Shown one piece after another: positions 43,007 to 51,870 of a stretch of DNA of 56,901 bases (within the stretch, counting starts at the first letter, position 1; the number at the start of each line of letters is the position of its first letter). The translations under genes and the position numbers were made by a program. The stretch is from the NCBI GenBank assembly GCA_034432855.1, contig DAOUBA010000085.1, positions 1-56,901 on the forward strand. Reading direction: 5' to 3'. The notes beneath the pieces were generated by a model. It did no database searches and had not been told where the DNA came from. It was given only the letters and a program-made list of their open reading frames with translations. Origin of the DNA: DAOUBA01 sp034432855 (GTDB taxonomy: Bacteria > Chloroflexota > Anaerolineae > B4-G1).

Positions 43007-43713
43007 AAGTCGTCCATCAAGTGGTCACGCCGATCATCAAGGGTTTGCTGCGCATTCTGTGCCGGGTAGATGACGCGGAATTAGCGCGCGTGCCTGATCG
43101 CGGCCCGCTCATCATCGTCACCAATCACGTCAATTTCCTCGAAGTGCCCCTTCTGTACACGCACCTTCTGCCACGACCGGTGACCGGCTTTGCCAAGGCC
43201 GAGAATTGGGATAACCTCTTCCTGCGTACTCTGCTATTCCGGATGTGGGGCGGTATCCCACTACATCGAGGCGAGCCGGACGTGAGCGCACTCCGGCGTG
43301 CGCTGAAGGCGTTGGAAGAAGGCGCGATTCTGGGCGTCGCACCCGAGGGCACCCGCAGCGGTCATGGATGTCTCCAGCGGGGCCGTCCCGGCGTGGTGTG
43401 GCTGGCGATGTACAGCGGGGCACCTCTGCTGCCGGTGGTGTTCTATGGCGGCGAGCACTTTTGGCGCAATCTGGCCCGCCTGCGGCGCACGGACTTTCAC
43501 ATCATCGTAGGAAATCCGTTCTACCTGGACCTGGACGGCGTCAAGCCGACCCGCCAGGTGCGTTACCAGGCCATTGATGAGATTATGTACCAGATCGCCG
43601 CGCTCTTATCCCCGGCTTACCGCGGCGCCTATTCTGATCTGGACAAGGCCACTGAGACATATCTGCGTTTCCCCGAGGGTGCACAAAGCAACGTCGTTGG
43701 TGCACGGGGTTGA
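43003..43713 (+). CDS. 1-acylglycerol-3-phosphate acyltransferase-like (PlsC family)
   Basis: 236 aa. Motif I is NHVNFLEVP, that is HX4E where most family members have HX4D. Motif III is VAPEGTRSG. The Asp-to-Glu change may alter but need not abolish activity. Transfers an acyl chain to a lysolipid; the neighbouring lipid kinase supports a phospholipid role. Confidence 0.87.
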   Translation: MKVVHQVVTPIIKGLLRILCRVDDAELARVPDRGPLIIVTNHVNFLEVPLLYTHLLPRPVTGFAKAENWDNLFLRTLLFRMWGGIPLHRGEPDVSALRRALKALEEGAILGVAPEGTRSGHGCLQRGRPGVVWLAMYSGAPLLPVVFYGGEHFWRNLARLRRTDFHIIVGNPFYLDLDGVKPTRQVRYQAIDEIMYQIAALLSPAYRGAYSDLDKATETYLRFPEGAQSNVVGARG

Positions 43714-43725
43714 TTCGAAGCGACC

Positions 43726-44712
43726 ATGCCCCCCTTGGCCCTCGTCACCGGCGCTACCGGTTGTGTCGGCGCGAACGTCGTAGCGGCCCTGTTGGAGCGC
43801 GGCTACGCCGTGCGGGCGCTGCGCCGTGCCACCTCCACTACCGACGCGCTAGATGGTCTCGACCCTGAGCCGGCTATCGGCGATGTTCTCGATCCTCCGT
43901 CGCTGGTCGCGGCGATGCGTGGCTGTGCCCTGGTCTTTCACGTCGCGGCTGTTTCCGACTACTGGCGCACGTCAGCCGAACGCATCTATCAGGTCAATGT
44001 CGAGGGCACGCGCAATGTGCTGGCGGCTGCCGAGGAAACGGGCGTAGAGAGGGTAGTGTATACCAGTTCGGTTGGCGCATTGGGAATCCCGCAACCGGGC
44101 AGGCTACTCGACGAATCGGCCACATTCAACCTTCCACCTAACCGCTTCATCTACGGCCACTCCAAGCATCTGGCCGAGCAGGTCGTGCAGCAAGCGATCG
44201 CGCGCGGGTTGGACGCCGTCATTGTCAATCCTGCCGGTGTGATGGGCGCCCGCGACGTGCACTGGATCGGTGGCAGTATCTTGCGTGCGGTAGAGCGTGG
44301 GTTGGCCTGGTTTGCGCCACCGGGTGGGTTGAACTGGGTTGATGCCGAGATCGCTGGACTGGGACACGTTCTGGCGGCAGAACGTGGGCGCACAGGCGAA
44401 CGTTACATCCTGGGCGGCGAGAATATCAGCCACCGGGCTGCGCTTGAGATTATAGCCGAAGTGGTTGGCGGACGCAGACCACTGGCGACCGTACCACGTT
44501 CGCTGATGAACCTGGTGGCAATGCTGACCGACGGCTCCAACGCCCTCCGATCTGGCGTCCCGCTCTTCAGCGGTGAACAGGCACGTCTTAGCGCGGCAAA
44601 CATTTATTGTGATTGCCGTAAAGCGCGACAGGAACTGGGATTGCCTATGATACCGTTTCGCACCATAGTCGAGCGCGCTTATGACTGGTACAAGATGCAC
44701 GGTGACCTGTAG
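43726..44712 (+). CDS. NAD-dependent epimerase/dehydratase (HpnA/dihydroflavonol reductase-like)
   Basis: 328 aa extended SDR. Rossmann motif VTGATGCVGANV, catalytic YxxxK in FIYGHSKHLAEQVV with the upstream Ser in VYTSSVGALG. The overall pattern (ALRRATSTTDALDGL; RSLMNLVAML) resembles hopanoid-associated sugar epimerases. Starts 12 nt after the acyltransferase stop. Confidence 0.87.
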   Translation: MPPLALVTGATGCVGANVVAALLERGYAVRALRRATSTTDALDGLDPEPAIGDVLDPPSLVAAMRGCALVFHVAAVSDYWRTSAERIYQVNVEGTRNVLAAAEETGVERVVYTSSVGALGIPQPGRLLDESATFNLPPNRFIYGHSKHLAEQVVQQAIARGLDAVIVNPAGVMGARDVHWIGGSILRAVERGLAWFAPPGGLNWVDAEIAGLGHVLAAERGRTGERYILGGENISHRAALEIIAEVVGGRRPLATVPRSLMNLVAMLTDGSNALRSGVPLFSGEQARLSAANIYCDCRKARQELGLPMIPFRTIVERAYDWYKMHGDL

Positions 44713-44722
44713 GGATCGGCGT

Positions 44723-44751
44723 TTGACAAATCGTGCGTTTCCCGGTATAGT
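44723..44751 (+). promoter_or_regulatory. Promoter of the lytic transglycosylase gene
   Basis: TTGACA (44723-44728), 17-nt spacer, TATAGT (44746-44751): the closest to consensus in the window. Confidence 0.75.
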
Positions 44752-44803
44752 TTAAACGTTCGCTCCCGTGCTATACAACACGGAAGAGGAGGGACCTGCC
44801 CGA

Positions 44804-45595
44804 ATGCAATGCAAATCCAGGCTTGCCGTCGTGCTGTGTGTGGCTCTGACGGCATTCGTATTTTCCTATCCGGCTCTGGCCCAGAGCACGAGCCCCCCCA
44901 AAGAGTCGGCCCTTTCCCCCTACTGGTCCCCAGCGGTCAGCCAGTGGGAACCAATTATCCTTCGGTATGCCCAGGCGCGTCGCCTCGACCCCGATCTGAT
45001 CGCGGCAGTCATCTGGAAAGAATCGCTGGGGCGTGCAAATGCGCGCAGCGTGGTTGGCGCAGTCGGGCTGATGGGACTGATGCCGTTTCCCTGGCGCCCC
45101 AGTCCCGAGCAACTACAAGACCCGGAGACGAATCTGTTCTGGGGGGCGCGTGCGCTGGCGCACACGATCCGCGACGGTAATGGCGACCTCTACTACTCGT
45201 TGGCAGCCTACAACGGCGGCTGGGAGCAGATCCACCTGCGCGTCACCCGTCGTTACGCAGCCGAGACTCTGGATTGCTACACCCGCGCTGTTGCCGTGCG
45301 ACATGGACTGCCCGAAGATGGTGACTGGATCGCCATTATCGCCGTCGAGGGAACGCCGGGGCCTGAGACCGTCACCGTGCTTGGTCCTCGACGCCCGCTG
45401 GCACGTTACACCGAGCGTCCAAGCCAGGCCGATATTCCCCGTGTACCTGCTGGCGTGCCCCCTCACGCAACGGCCATCACCTTCGTGGATGCGCGCGGCG
45501 TGGAGTGCCGGGTGCACGTGTGGTTGGTCGCCGGAGATGGCACCCCACTTCCCCTCTCTGCGACGCGGGTTTCCCAGACCAGCGCGAAGCCATAG
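44804..45595 (+). CDS. Secreted lytic transglycosylase (SLT domain)
   Basis: 263 aa. Signal peptide (LAVVLCVALTAFVFSYPALAQ), SLT catalytic Glu in VIWKESLGRANARS, then VVGAVGLMGLMP (the usual GLMQLMP has Gln; here Gly) and YYSLAAYNGGW. Cleaves peptidoglycan glycan strands with formation of anhydro ends. A ~90-aa C-terminal part is unassigned. ATG at 44804 has GAGGAGGG upstream; the frame is open to 44768 but that would precede the signal peptide. Confidence 0.88.
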   Translation: MQCKSRLAVVLCVALTAFVFSYPALAQSTSPPKESALSPYWSPAVSQWEPIILRYAQARRLDPDLIAAVIWKESLGRANARSVVGAVGLMGLMPFPWRPSPEQLQDPETNLFWGARALAHTIRDGNGDLYYSLAAYNGGWEQIHLRVTRRYAAETLDCYTRAVAVRHGLPEDGDWIAIIAVEGTPGPETVTVLGPRRPLARYTERPSQADIPRVPAGVPPHATAITFVDARGVECRVHVWLVAGDGTPLPLSATRVSQTSAKP

Positions 45596-45626
45596 GGCTA
45601 TTCACCGCTCCATATAGGTTTTCCGG

Positions 45627-46466
45627 TTGGCCGCTCTCCTGATTCACTTCCTCGGCACCTCTGCCGCCCGCCCGATTCCCCGTTGGGGCTGCGACTGTCC
45701 GCAATGTGCCGCCGCTGCGGTGGACCCGCGTGCCCGACGTACCCGCTCCGCCATTCTGGTCAACGGCGCATTGCTGGTAGACGCCGGCCCGGACATTTAT
45801 GCGCAACTGCGCTCCTTGCCCTTCGAGGTCCTGCCGTGCATTGACCGTATCATCATCACCCATCCACACGCCGATCACTACCTGGGCCTCGATGACCTGG
45901 CGGCGCTCCGGCGCATCTCGCAACTGCCGATCCTCCCAATCTATGCTCTTCGTGACGGGTGGAGCTATATCCAGGGCAGTTTTCGTTACCTGATCGCCGC
46001 CGAGGCCAGCGAACATGACCGGCGGCCTTTTGCGCGGCGCGACATCGAGTTGCAGCAGCCACTCTGCCTGCCCGATGATCTCACCGTGACCGTCCTCGAT
46101 ACCCGCCACACGCAGACCTTCACCACCGCCGGCCTGTTGATTGAGCGTGAAGGCCGGCGCGTGTTCTACGCCCCTGATTTCTATCAGGTTGACCCGGCCC
46201 TGGTGCGTCCACTGGACCTGGCGGTTCTGGACGGGTCGTTTGTCACCCGCGAGCAGATGGATGCGCGCTACACCCCGGCCCTCGAAGAAGGGCAGGGGCG
46301 ACATATGCCGATTCTGGAGGCGGTGGACTGGGCGGAGCAGGCACAGGCCCGGCAGGTCATCTTTACCCACATCGGCCACCACGAGCGCACCCCGGAGGAG
46401 GTATTGGCCCTGTTGTCCGGCGACCGGTTTGCGCTGGCACACGACGGTTTGACAGTCGAGATGTGA
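45627..46466 (+). CDS. Metallo-beta-lactamase-fold hydrolase, PhnP-like
   Basis: 279 aa. Opens with LLIHFLGTSAARPIPRWGCD, including the CDCPQC cysteine cluster of PhnP-type phosphodiesterases, then IIITHPHADHYLGLDDL (HxHxDH) and a later IFTHIGHH. Probably a phosphodiesterase acting on cyclic phosphates or related compounds. No phn genes nearby. Start is TTG at 45627, the best placed codon. Confidence 0.85.
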   Translation: MAALLIHFLGTSAARPIPRWGCDCPQCAAAAVDPRARRTRSAILVNGALLVDAGPDIYAQLRSLPFEVLPCIDRIIITHPHADHYLGLDDLAALRRISQLPILPIYALRDGWSYIQGSFRYLIAAEASEHDRRPFARRDIELQQPLCLPDDLTVTVLDTRHTQTFTTAGLLIEREGRRVFYAPDFYQVDPALVRPLDLAVLDGSFVTREQMDARYTPALEEGQGRHMPILEAVDWAEQAQARQVIFTHIGHHERTPEEVLALLSGDRFALAHDGLTVEM

Positions 46467-46468
46467 TT

Positions 46469-46496
46469 TTGCTTTGGCGTGGCTTTGGTGTACAAT
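46469..46496 (+). promoter_or_regulatory. Leaderless-type promoter of the 46505 gene
   Basis: TTGCTT (46469-46474), 16-nt spacer, TACAAT (46491-46496), then 8 nt to the ATG at 46505. Confidence 0.5.
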
Positions 46497-46504
46497 ACTA
46501 TCGT

Positions 46505-46993
46505 ATGGCCAGGAGAGCCGGAGCGAAAGCAGGACTGATTGGCGCCGCCGTTGGTGCGGTGCTGACGGTGTTGAGCATACTGCTGGGCGGGCCATCGCCG
46601 GTTCTGGGCCGTATTGGTGGCGGGTTGGTTTTGGCGGCGTACGCCGGCATCGGAGTGTTGGCCGCATTCTTCCTGACCGCCCCCCGTAGCGCCAGGATGG
46701 GGGCCGGAGCCGGCGCACTCGCCGGTCTGATCGGTGGGGCGGGCAGCGGAATCGTCTGGGCCATCGCCGCGCTCGCGCGGATGACGCAGGTCACTTGGAA
46801 TGGGCTTGTGCCGATCATCGGCTTCCGGGAAATGCCCTCGCCTGCCGACGTTGGGCTGACGCCAGGCACGCTGGCGGTGTTGATCGGTGGCCTGTGCTTC
46901 TTGACCAGCCTTATTGCCGGCAGCGGTTTCGGTGCTTTGGGTGGGGCCATCTTGGGCGCCGCCAGGCCGAGGCCCGTGGAACAGGCTTCCTAG
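46505..46993 (+). CDS. Small glycine-rich membrane protein, paralog of 47145-47609
   Basis: 162 aa with four hydrophobic, Gly/Ala-rich helices. Starts MARRAGAKAGLIGAAVGAVL; the next gene starts MLKAGLIGAAVGLIL, so the two are paralogs. Function unknown. Its last codons (from about 46976) and stop lie in a double-hairpin repeat, so the C-terminus was set by insertion of that element. Confidence 0.7.
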   Translation: MARRAGAKAGLIGAAVGAVLTVLSILLGGPSPVLGRIGGGLVLAAYAGIGVLAAFFLTAPRSARMGAGAGALAGLIGGAGSGIVWAIAALARMTQVTWNGLVPIIGFREMPSPADVGLTPGTLAVLIGGLCFLTSLIAGSGFGALGGAILGAARPRPVEQAS

Positions 46994-47025
46994 CCTGTCT
47001 GGACAGCCTGGAAAGGCTGTCCCAC
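46976..47025. repeat. Dispersed double-hairpin repeat
   Basis: Two hairpins (46981-46987/46992-46998 and 47003-47009/47014-47020) with a partly complementary outer pair. The second is the reverse complement of the hairpin at 34175-34192 in the RAMP cassette. Confidence 0.75.
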
Positions 47026-47144
47026 ATAGCGGAAGATCAAGTGCGTAACTGCTGTGATTGAAGGGAGGTGGTGCCGACCGAGTACACTTGACGTTGTGCT
47101 TCATCCTGTTCAATGCTCCAATATTTTTCAAAGGAGGTGCAACA

Positions 47145-47609
47145 ATGTTAAAAGCAGGACTAATCGGTGCAGCAGTTGGCTTGATATTGGCGATTATTGC
47201 TGCCGTGATTACGCCATTCTGCAACCCGTGTGCGGCGTTGGTGTTGGGCCTGGGCGTTGGTGTGCTGGCCGGGGTTTTCGCCAAGCCGATAACCGGAGGG
47301 GGCAGTGCGGGCGAAGGGGCCAAGGCCGGTGCGATTGCCGGCGCAGGCAGCCTGTTGGGGCAGATGATCGGGGCCGTCATCAATGGTTTCGTCGTCGGCC
47401 CAGAGGGTGTCGCGCGGCTTTACCGTCAACTGAATCTTCCGGTGGACATCAACACGCAATCCTACTGGCTTTTCAACCTCGGCGGCAACTGCCTGTGCGC
47501 GTTGGTGAACGTCGGTCTGGCAGCAGGATTGGGTGCCTTGGGCGGCCTGCTGTGGTACCAGATCGCCGGTAAGAAGCAGTCGCCACCACCGGCCCCGAGC
47601 ACCTTCTAG
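47145..47609 (+). CDS. Small glycine-rich membrane protein, paralog of 46505-46993
   Basis: 154 aa, four predicted helices, FCNPCAALVLGLGVGVLAG in the second with a CxxC. AAAGGAGG lies just before the ATG at 47145, which settles the start. Function unknown. Confidence 0.75.
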   Translation: MLKAGLIGAAVGLILAIIAAVITPFCNPCAALVLGLGVGVLAGVFAKPITGGGSAGEGAKAGAIAGAGSLLGQMIGAVINGFVVGPEGVARLYRQLNLPVDINTQSYWLFNLGGNCLCALVNVGLAAGLGALGGLLWYQIAGKKQSPPPAPSTF

Positions 47610-47701
47610 GAATGCCTCAAGGCGCGTCTGGATGCTTAATGTGCGCGCTCTCGCGGTCAGATTAGTAGTCCAGACGTGCTTTCACCCTTAAATGCTATGC
47701 T

Positions 47702-47731
47702 CTCCCGCAGGCTGCTTCGAGCCTGCGGGAG
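47702..47731. other. 12-bp perfect hairpin upstream of the GNAT-like gene
   Basis: CTCCCGCAGGCT and its complement around a GCTTCG loop, 37 nt before the ATG. No T tract. It may be a leader structure, a processing site or a repeat. Confidence 0.6.
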
Positions 47732-47767
47732 GACCTTCGGTGATTTGTGTACACAAGGATGGTGGAT

Positions 47768-48925
47768 ATGGCGAACGGCAAACTGAGCATCCGACCAATT
47801 TCTGCGCCCCAAGAACGGCTGGCGTTCATCCATTTCCAGTGGCAGGTCTATCGGGATGACCCGTACTGGGTGCCGCCGCTCATCTCCGAGCGGGTCGTGT
47901 TCCTCGACCCGGAGCGCCACCCGTTCTATCAACACGCAGACGTGCAACTCTTCATGGCCTACCGCAACGGCAAGCCTGTGGGCACCATTGCTGCCTTCAT
48001 AAATCACCGACACAACGAGTTCCACGACGAGCAAGTGGGCTTTTTCGGCCTGTTCGAGGTGCTCAAGGACCAGGAAGCCGCCCATGCGTTGCTCGAGACC
48101 GCCTGCGCTTGGGTGCGCGATAAGGGGATGAAGGCCATCCGCGGCCCGGCCAATTTCTCTACCAACGAGGAAGTCGGCTTGCTCGTAGATGGCTGGAATG
48201 GCCCGCCGGTAATCATGATGACGTACAATCCGCGTTATTACGTGGACTTTATCGAGAGTGCCGGTTTCTATAAGGCGATGGACCTTTTGGCCTACTACCT
48301 GGACCTGACCCAGTTGGGCCCGCATGGGGAAAACCTGCCGCCCAAACTGGTACGCGTGACCCAGAAGGTTCGCGAGCGGGAGGGTTTTACCACACGCAAG
48401 GTGGATATGCGCCGCTTCGACGAAGAGGTCAATCTCTTCAAGGGCATCTATAATTCGGCCTGGGAGAAGAACTGGGGCTTTGTGCCGATGACGGACGCCG
48501 AGATTGACCACATGGCCGCCGGCCTCAAGCAAATTCTCGATCCCGACACGCTGTGGTTCGCAGAAAAAGACGGCCGGCCGATCGGCGCGATGGTGCCGTT
48601 CCCCGATATCAACCAGGCGCTGCTCAAGGCCTATCCGCGCCCCAGCGTGCCGGAGTGGTGGACGATGGCGAAACTCTTCTGGCACTGGAAGGTGCGCCGC
48701 TGCGTGACCACCTTGCGCGCGGCTCTCGGCGGTGTGCTGGAACCCTATCGCGGACGTGGTGTGGAAGCCTTGATGCTGATAGATATCGCCAGATATGCTC
48801 TGCCGCGTTACAAGCAGTGCGAGATTTCGTGGCTATTGGAGAACAACTTTATGGTGCGCCGCACGGCCGAGGTCTTTGGGGCGAAGGTGTATCGCACCTA
48901 CCGCATCTACGAAAAGACGCTCTGA
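47768..48925 (+). CDS. GNAT-like acyltransferase family protein
   Basis: 385 aa. LSIRPISAPQERLAFIHFQW, then DDPYWVPPLISERVVFLDPERHPF, GKPVGTIAAFINHRHNEF and FFGLFEVLKDQEAAHALLETA fit a large two-lobe GNAT-fold family common in Chloroflexota; the substrate is unknown. ATG at 47768 has AAGGA 8 nt upstream; in-frame starts at 47759 and 47747 are less well placed. It ends 2 nt before the MFS gene. Confidence 0.8.
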   Translation: MANGKLSIRPISAPQERLAFIHFQWQVYRDDPYWVPPLISERVVFLDPERHPFYQHADVQLFMAYRNGKPVGTIAAFINHRHNEFHDEQVGFFGLFEVLKDQEAAHALLETACAWVRDKGMKAIRGPANFSTNEEVGLLVDGWNGPPVIMMTYNPRYYVDFIESAGFYKAMDLLAYYLDLTQLGPHGENLPPKLVRVTQKVREREGFTTRKVDMRRFDEEVNLFKGIYNSAWEKNWGFVPMTDAEIDHMAAGLKQILDPDTLWFAEKDGRPIGAMVPFPDINQALLKAYPRPSVPEWWTMAKLFWHWKVRRCVTTLRAALGGVLEPYRGRGVEALMLIDIARYALPRYKQCEISWLLENNFMVRRTAEVFGAKVYRTYRIYEKTL

Positions 48926-48927
48926 GC

Positions 48928-50247
48928 ATGGGAGAGTTTCTCGAAGGCCCGGCTTTGACGGACCAGAGACGCCCGGCGGAAGGACGCCGGGCGACATTTC
49001 TGCCACCTCGGCCACCAAGCCAGCGCCAGGCAATCGGCGAGTTGTTCTCCAGCCGCGACTTTGCGCTGCTCTGGATTGGGCAACTGTTTTCCCAGATCGG
49101 CGATCAGTGCCTGCTGATCGCCGCGATGACGCTGATCACCGGTTTCTCCCGCTCGCCGCTGGCAATGCTCATCCCCGCTATCTCGATCGCGGCCCCGCAA
49201 CTGGTCTTCGGGCTGGCAGGTGGCGTGATCGCCGACAGGTGGGATCGCAAGAAGTTGATGATCGTCTCCGAGGTGTTACGTGGGTTGATCGTCCTCGCCG
49301 TCCTGCTCGTAAGGAGTGTCGGCGATCTGTGGATCCTCTACCTGGCAGCGGCGTGTCTGACGCTGGTGGGCGTCTTTTTCTACCCGGCGCGCAACGCCGT
49401 CATCCCCAACGTCGTGCCGCCTGGGCAGCTCCTGGCGGCTAATGGCCTGATCCAGGGCAGTTACATCATCGCGCTGATCGTGGGCCCGGTTGTCGCCGGC
49501 CTGCTGGTCGATCTGTGGGCCCCGGCAGCGATCCTATTCGATAGCGTCTCGTTCTTCGTCTCGGCAATATTGATCGCCGTGATGGTGATTCCCAAAGGAG
49601 TCACATTGGAGACCAGCAAGCAGACCGTCTGGGCGGATATGAAAGCAGGGCTGGACTTTATCCGCCGCAACCGCGCCGTGCGCCAGGTGTTGGTCACGAT
49701 GGCGGTCGCCACGCTGGGAATCGGCGCAGTCGTGCTCCTGGCAATCCCCCACCTAAAGGAGCAGTTGGAGGCCGGCGGCCTGATGTATGGCGGGGCGATG
49801 AGTATGCTTGGTATCGGCTCCGTGCTGGGCGGGTTGCTGGTCAGTCGCCTGTCACGGCGTCTTTCGGCGAGCACACTCGTGGGCGGGCTGCTGATGCTGG
49901 CCGGGATTGCCATCGTCGCTTTCGCCTGGGCGCCGAGTTACCTGGTCGTGTTGGTCAGCGTCGCCGTCCTCGGCATGTGCGTCGTGATGGCGCGCGGGGC
50001 GCTGGAGACGATCGTGCAGGAACTGACGCCCGACGCGGTGCGCGGCCGGGTGCAATCGGCGACCAATCTGCTCGTGGTTGCCTCCACGACCCTGGCCCAG
50101 GGACTCTCCGCCGTGTTGGGCGCGCTCCTGGGTGTGCAAAGCATCTTTATGGCGGCCGGCGTGTTGACAGCGCTGACCGGCGCGGCGGCAATGTACATTC
50201 TGCGCGAGGCAGCCCACCTGGTCGGCAGAAGGTGGGCGATCGGGTAA
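48928..50247 (+). CDS. MFS transporter
   Basis: 439 aa, 12 predicted helices. FALLWIGQLFSQIGDQCLLIAA and the A-loop GGVIADRWDRKKLMI are typical of the enterobactin-exporter (EntS)-like MFS group. Probably a drug or small-molecule efflux pump. The frame is open far upstream, but that overlaps the GNAT-like gene in another frame. Confidence 0.88.
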   Translation: MGEFLEGPALTDQRRPAEGRRATFLPPRPPSQRQAIGELFSSRDFALLWIGQLFSQIGDQCLLIAAMTLITGFSRSPLAMLIPAISIAAPQLVFGLAGGVIADRWDRKKLMIVSEVLRGLIVLAVLLVRSVGDLWILYLAAACLTLVGVFFYPARNAVIPNVVPPGQLLAANGLIQGSYIIALIVGPVVAGLLVDLWAPAAILFDSVSFFVSAILIAVMVIPKGVTLETSKQTVWADMKAGLDFIRRNRAVRQVLVTMAVATLGIGAVVLLAIPHLKEQLEAGGLMYGGAMSMLGIGSVLGGLLVSRLSRRLSASTLVGGLLMLAGIAIVAFAWAPSYLVVLVSVAVLGMCVVMARGALETIVQELTPDAVRGRVQSATNLLVVASTTLAQGLSAVLGALLGVQSIFMAAGVLTALTGAAAMYILREAAHLVGRRWAIG

Positions 50248-50255
50248 GGCCGCAG

Positions 50256-51485
50256 GTGATCGCGCTCCTCAAGCTGCTCCTCGTCTTCATCGGCATCGTG
50301 CTGCTCCTGAGCCGCAAGTGGGACCTGGGGCCGGTGCTCTTGTTGGCCTCTTTGGCAATCGGCGTCCTGTTTGCCTATCCTCTGCCTTCCGTCGCACGCG
50401 ACGCCTGGCTGACCGCTGTGGACCTACTGACATTGCAACTGGCATTGGCCGTCGTGTTGATCATGACGCTGAGCGAGTTGTTACGCCAGACCGGCGCGTT
50501 GGAGGCAATGGTAGAGGGGTTACAGTCATTGGTTCCCAACGGGCGCATCGTCATCGCCGCGCTTCCGGCGCTGGTGGGGCTTCTGCCGATGGTCGGCGGG
50601 GCGATGTTTTCGGCGCCGCTGGTGGACGCGGTGGGCGAGCGGCTGGGAGTGGATGGAACACGAAAGACATTCGTCAACTACTGGTTCCGTCATCTCTGGG
50701 AGCCAATTTTCCCATTCTACCCTTCGGTGCTGCTGGCCGCGGCGCTTCTGGGCCTGACGACGGCACAACTGGCGCGGGCGACGTGGCCGCTGACGGCGGC
50801 AGCGCTGGCGGGCGGCCTGCTCTTTGGCCTGCTGAGATGGCCCCGCCGTGGCGCTAACGATCCCCCACAAGTGTCGCGTTTGCACAGCCTGCGCACACTG
50901 GCAACGGGCATCTGGCCCGTCCTGCTCGTCATCCTCATCTCATCGCTGCTCCCCGTGGACGAGCGCGCCAGGCTGCTCATCGGCCTCTCGGTAGTCATCG
51001 CGCTGACGATGGCGGTAAGGCGTGTCCCATTACGTAGCCTGGGGACGATCCTGCGGCGACGCATTCCCTGGAAGACGGTTATCGTCATCTTCAGCGCCCT
51101 GCTGTTCCGCCGGGTGTTGGATTCCGGCGGTGTGATCGTTGCCACTTCGGGTGCGCTGATCGCTCTGCACGTCCCGATACCGCTGGTGGCATTCGCGGCG
51201 CCGTTCATCGTCAGTCTGCTCACCGGCGTGATCGCGGCAGCCTACAGCATCGGATTTCCGGTGGTGTTGCCGCTGATCCTTGCCGGTGGTGGGCAACTCA
51301 CGTGGGGCTGGGTCGCCTGGGTGATGGCCGGAGGGTACCTGGGGCTGCTGTGCTCGCCGATGCACCTATGCCTGGTGCTGACGCGCGTTTACTTCAAGGC
51401 GGAATGGGGCGCCGTCTACCGCTTGCTCGTGCCCTCGGCGCTGCTGGTGCTGGCGACGGCGGTGGTAGTGCTGCTGCTGGCGTGA
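50256..51485 (+). CDS. DUF401 membrane transporter-like protein
   Basis: 409 aa polytopic protein. Blocks such as NGRIVIAALPALVGLLPMVGGAMFSAPLVDAVG and VNYWFRHLWEPIFPFYPSVLLA are characteristic of DUF401. It probably belongs to the same broad transporter group as anaerobic C4/lactate carriers. GTG at 50256 with AAGG upstream, or GTG at 50232 inside the MFS gene. Confidence 0.85.
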   Translation: MIALLKLLLVFIGIVLLLSRKWDLGPVLLLASLAIGVLFAYPLPSVARDAWLTAVDLLTLQLALAVVLIMTLSELLRQTGALEAMVEGLQSLVPNGRIVIAALPALVGLLPMVGGAMFSAPLVDAVGERLGVDGTRKTFVNYWFRHLWEPIFPFYPSVLLAAALLGLTTAQLARATWPLTAAALAGGLLFGLLRWPRRGANDPPQVSRLHSLRTLATGIWPVLLVILISSLLPVDERARLLIGLSVVIALTMAVRRVPLRSLGTILRRRIPWKTVIVIFSALLFRRVLDSGGVIVATSGALIALHVPIPLVAFAAPFIVSLLTGVIAAAYSIGFPVVLPLILAGGGQLTWGWVAWVMAGGYLGLLCSPMHLCLVLTRVYFKAEWGAVYRLLVPSALLVLATAVVVLLLA

Positions 51486-51506
51486 GCCCCCTTTCCCCAC
51501 CCCCTG

Positions 51507-51546
51507 CCCCTCCTCTTTCCCCCGCACGCGGGGGAAAGAGGAGGGG
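51507..51546. repeat. GC-rich palindromic repeat, copy 3
   Basis: 19-bp perfect stem with a 2-nt loop, preceded by C-rich runs; intergenic between convergent genes, where it may also work as a terminator. Close in sequence to the copy at 29-61 read on the other strand. Confidence 0.85.
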
Positions 51547-51600
51547 GCCTAGGTGCAGCGGGGGAAACGTTCCGTGCCTGCTCCTGTGTAGATGGGCCCG

Positions 51601-51870
51601 TTATTTGAAGAGATCAGTGTGGGTGCCGGTGCGCTCGAAGATGATGGTATCGTTGTCCAGTTTGTAGATGAGCAGCCAGTCGGGTTCGATGTGGCATTCA
51701 CGCCGACCTTTGTAGTTGCCGCTGAGCGGATGATCGCGGTAACGCCGTGCGAGGGGTTCGCCGGCGATCAATGCCTGCATGACGGATTTGAGTTTTCGCG
51801 TGTCCTTGCCACGTTTGCGCATCCGCTTGAGGTCTTTTTCGAATTGGCGGGTGAAAGCGGGGGTGCGCAT
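51601..51870 (-). CDS. YafQ-type toxin (RelE superfamily)
   Basis: 89 aa. FTRQFEKDLKRMRKRGKDTRKL, RRYRDHPLSGNYKGRRECHI, EPDWLLIYKLDND and the terminal FERTGTHTDLF, with the His residues used by YafQ for ribosome-dependent mRNA cleavage. Its ATG overlaps the antitoxin stop by one base. Confidence 0.92.
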   Translation of the reverse strand: MRTPAFTRQFEKDLKRMRKRGKDTRKLKSVMQALIAGEPLARRYRDHPLSGNYKGRRECHIEPDWLLIYKLDNDTIIFERTGTHTDLFK

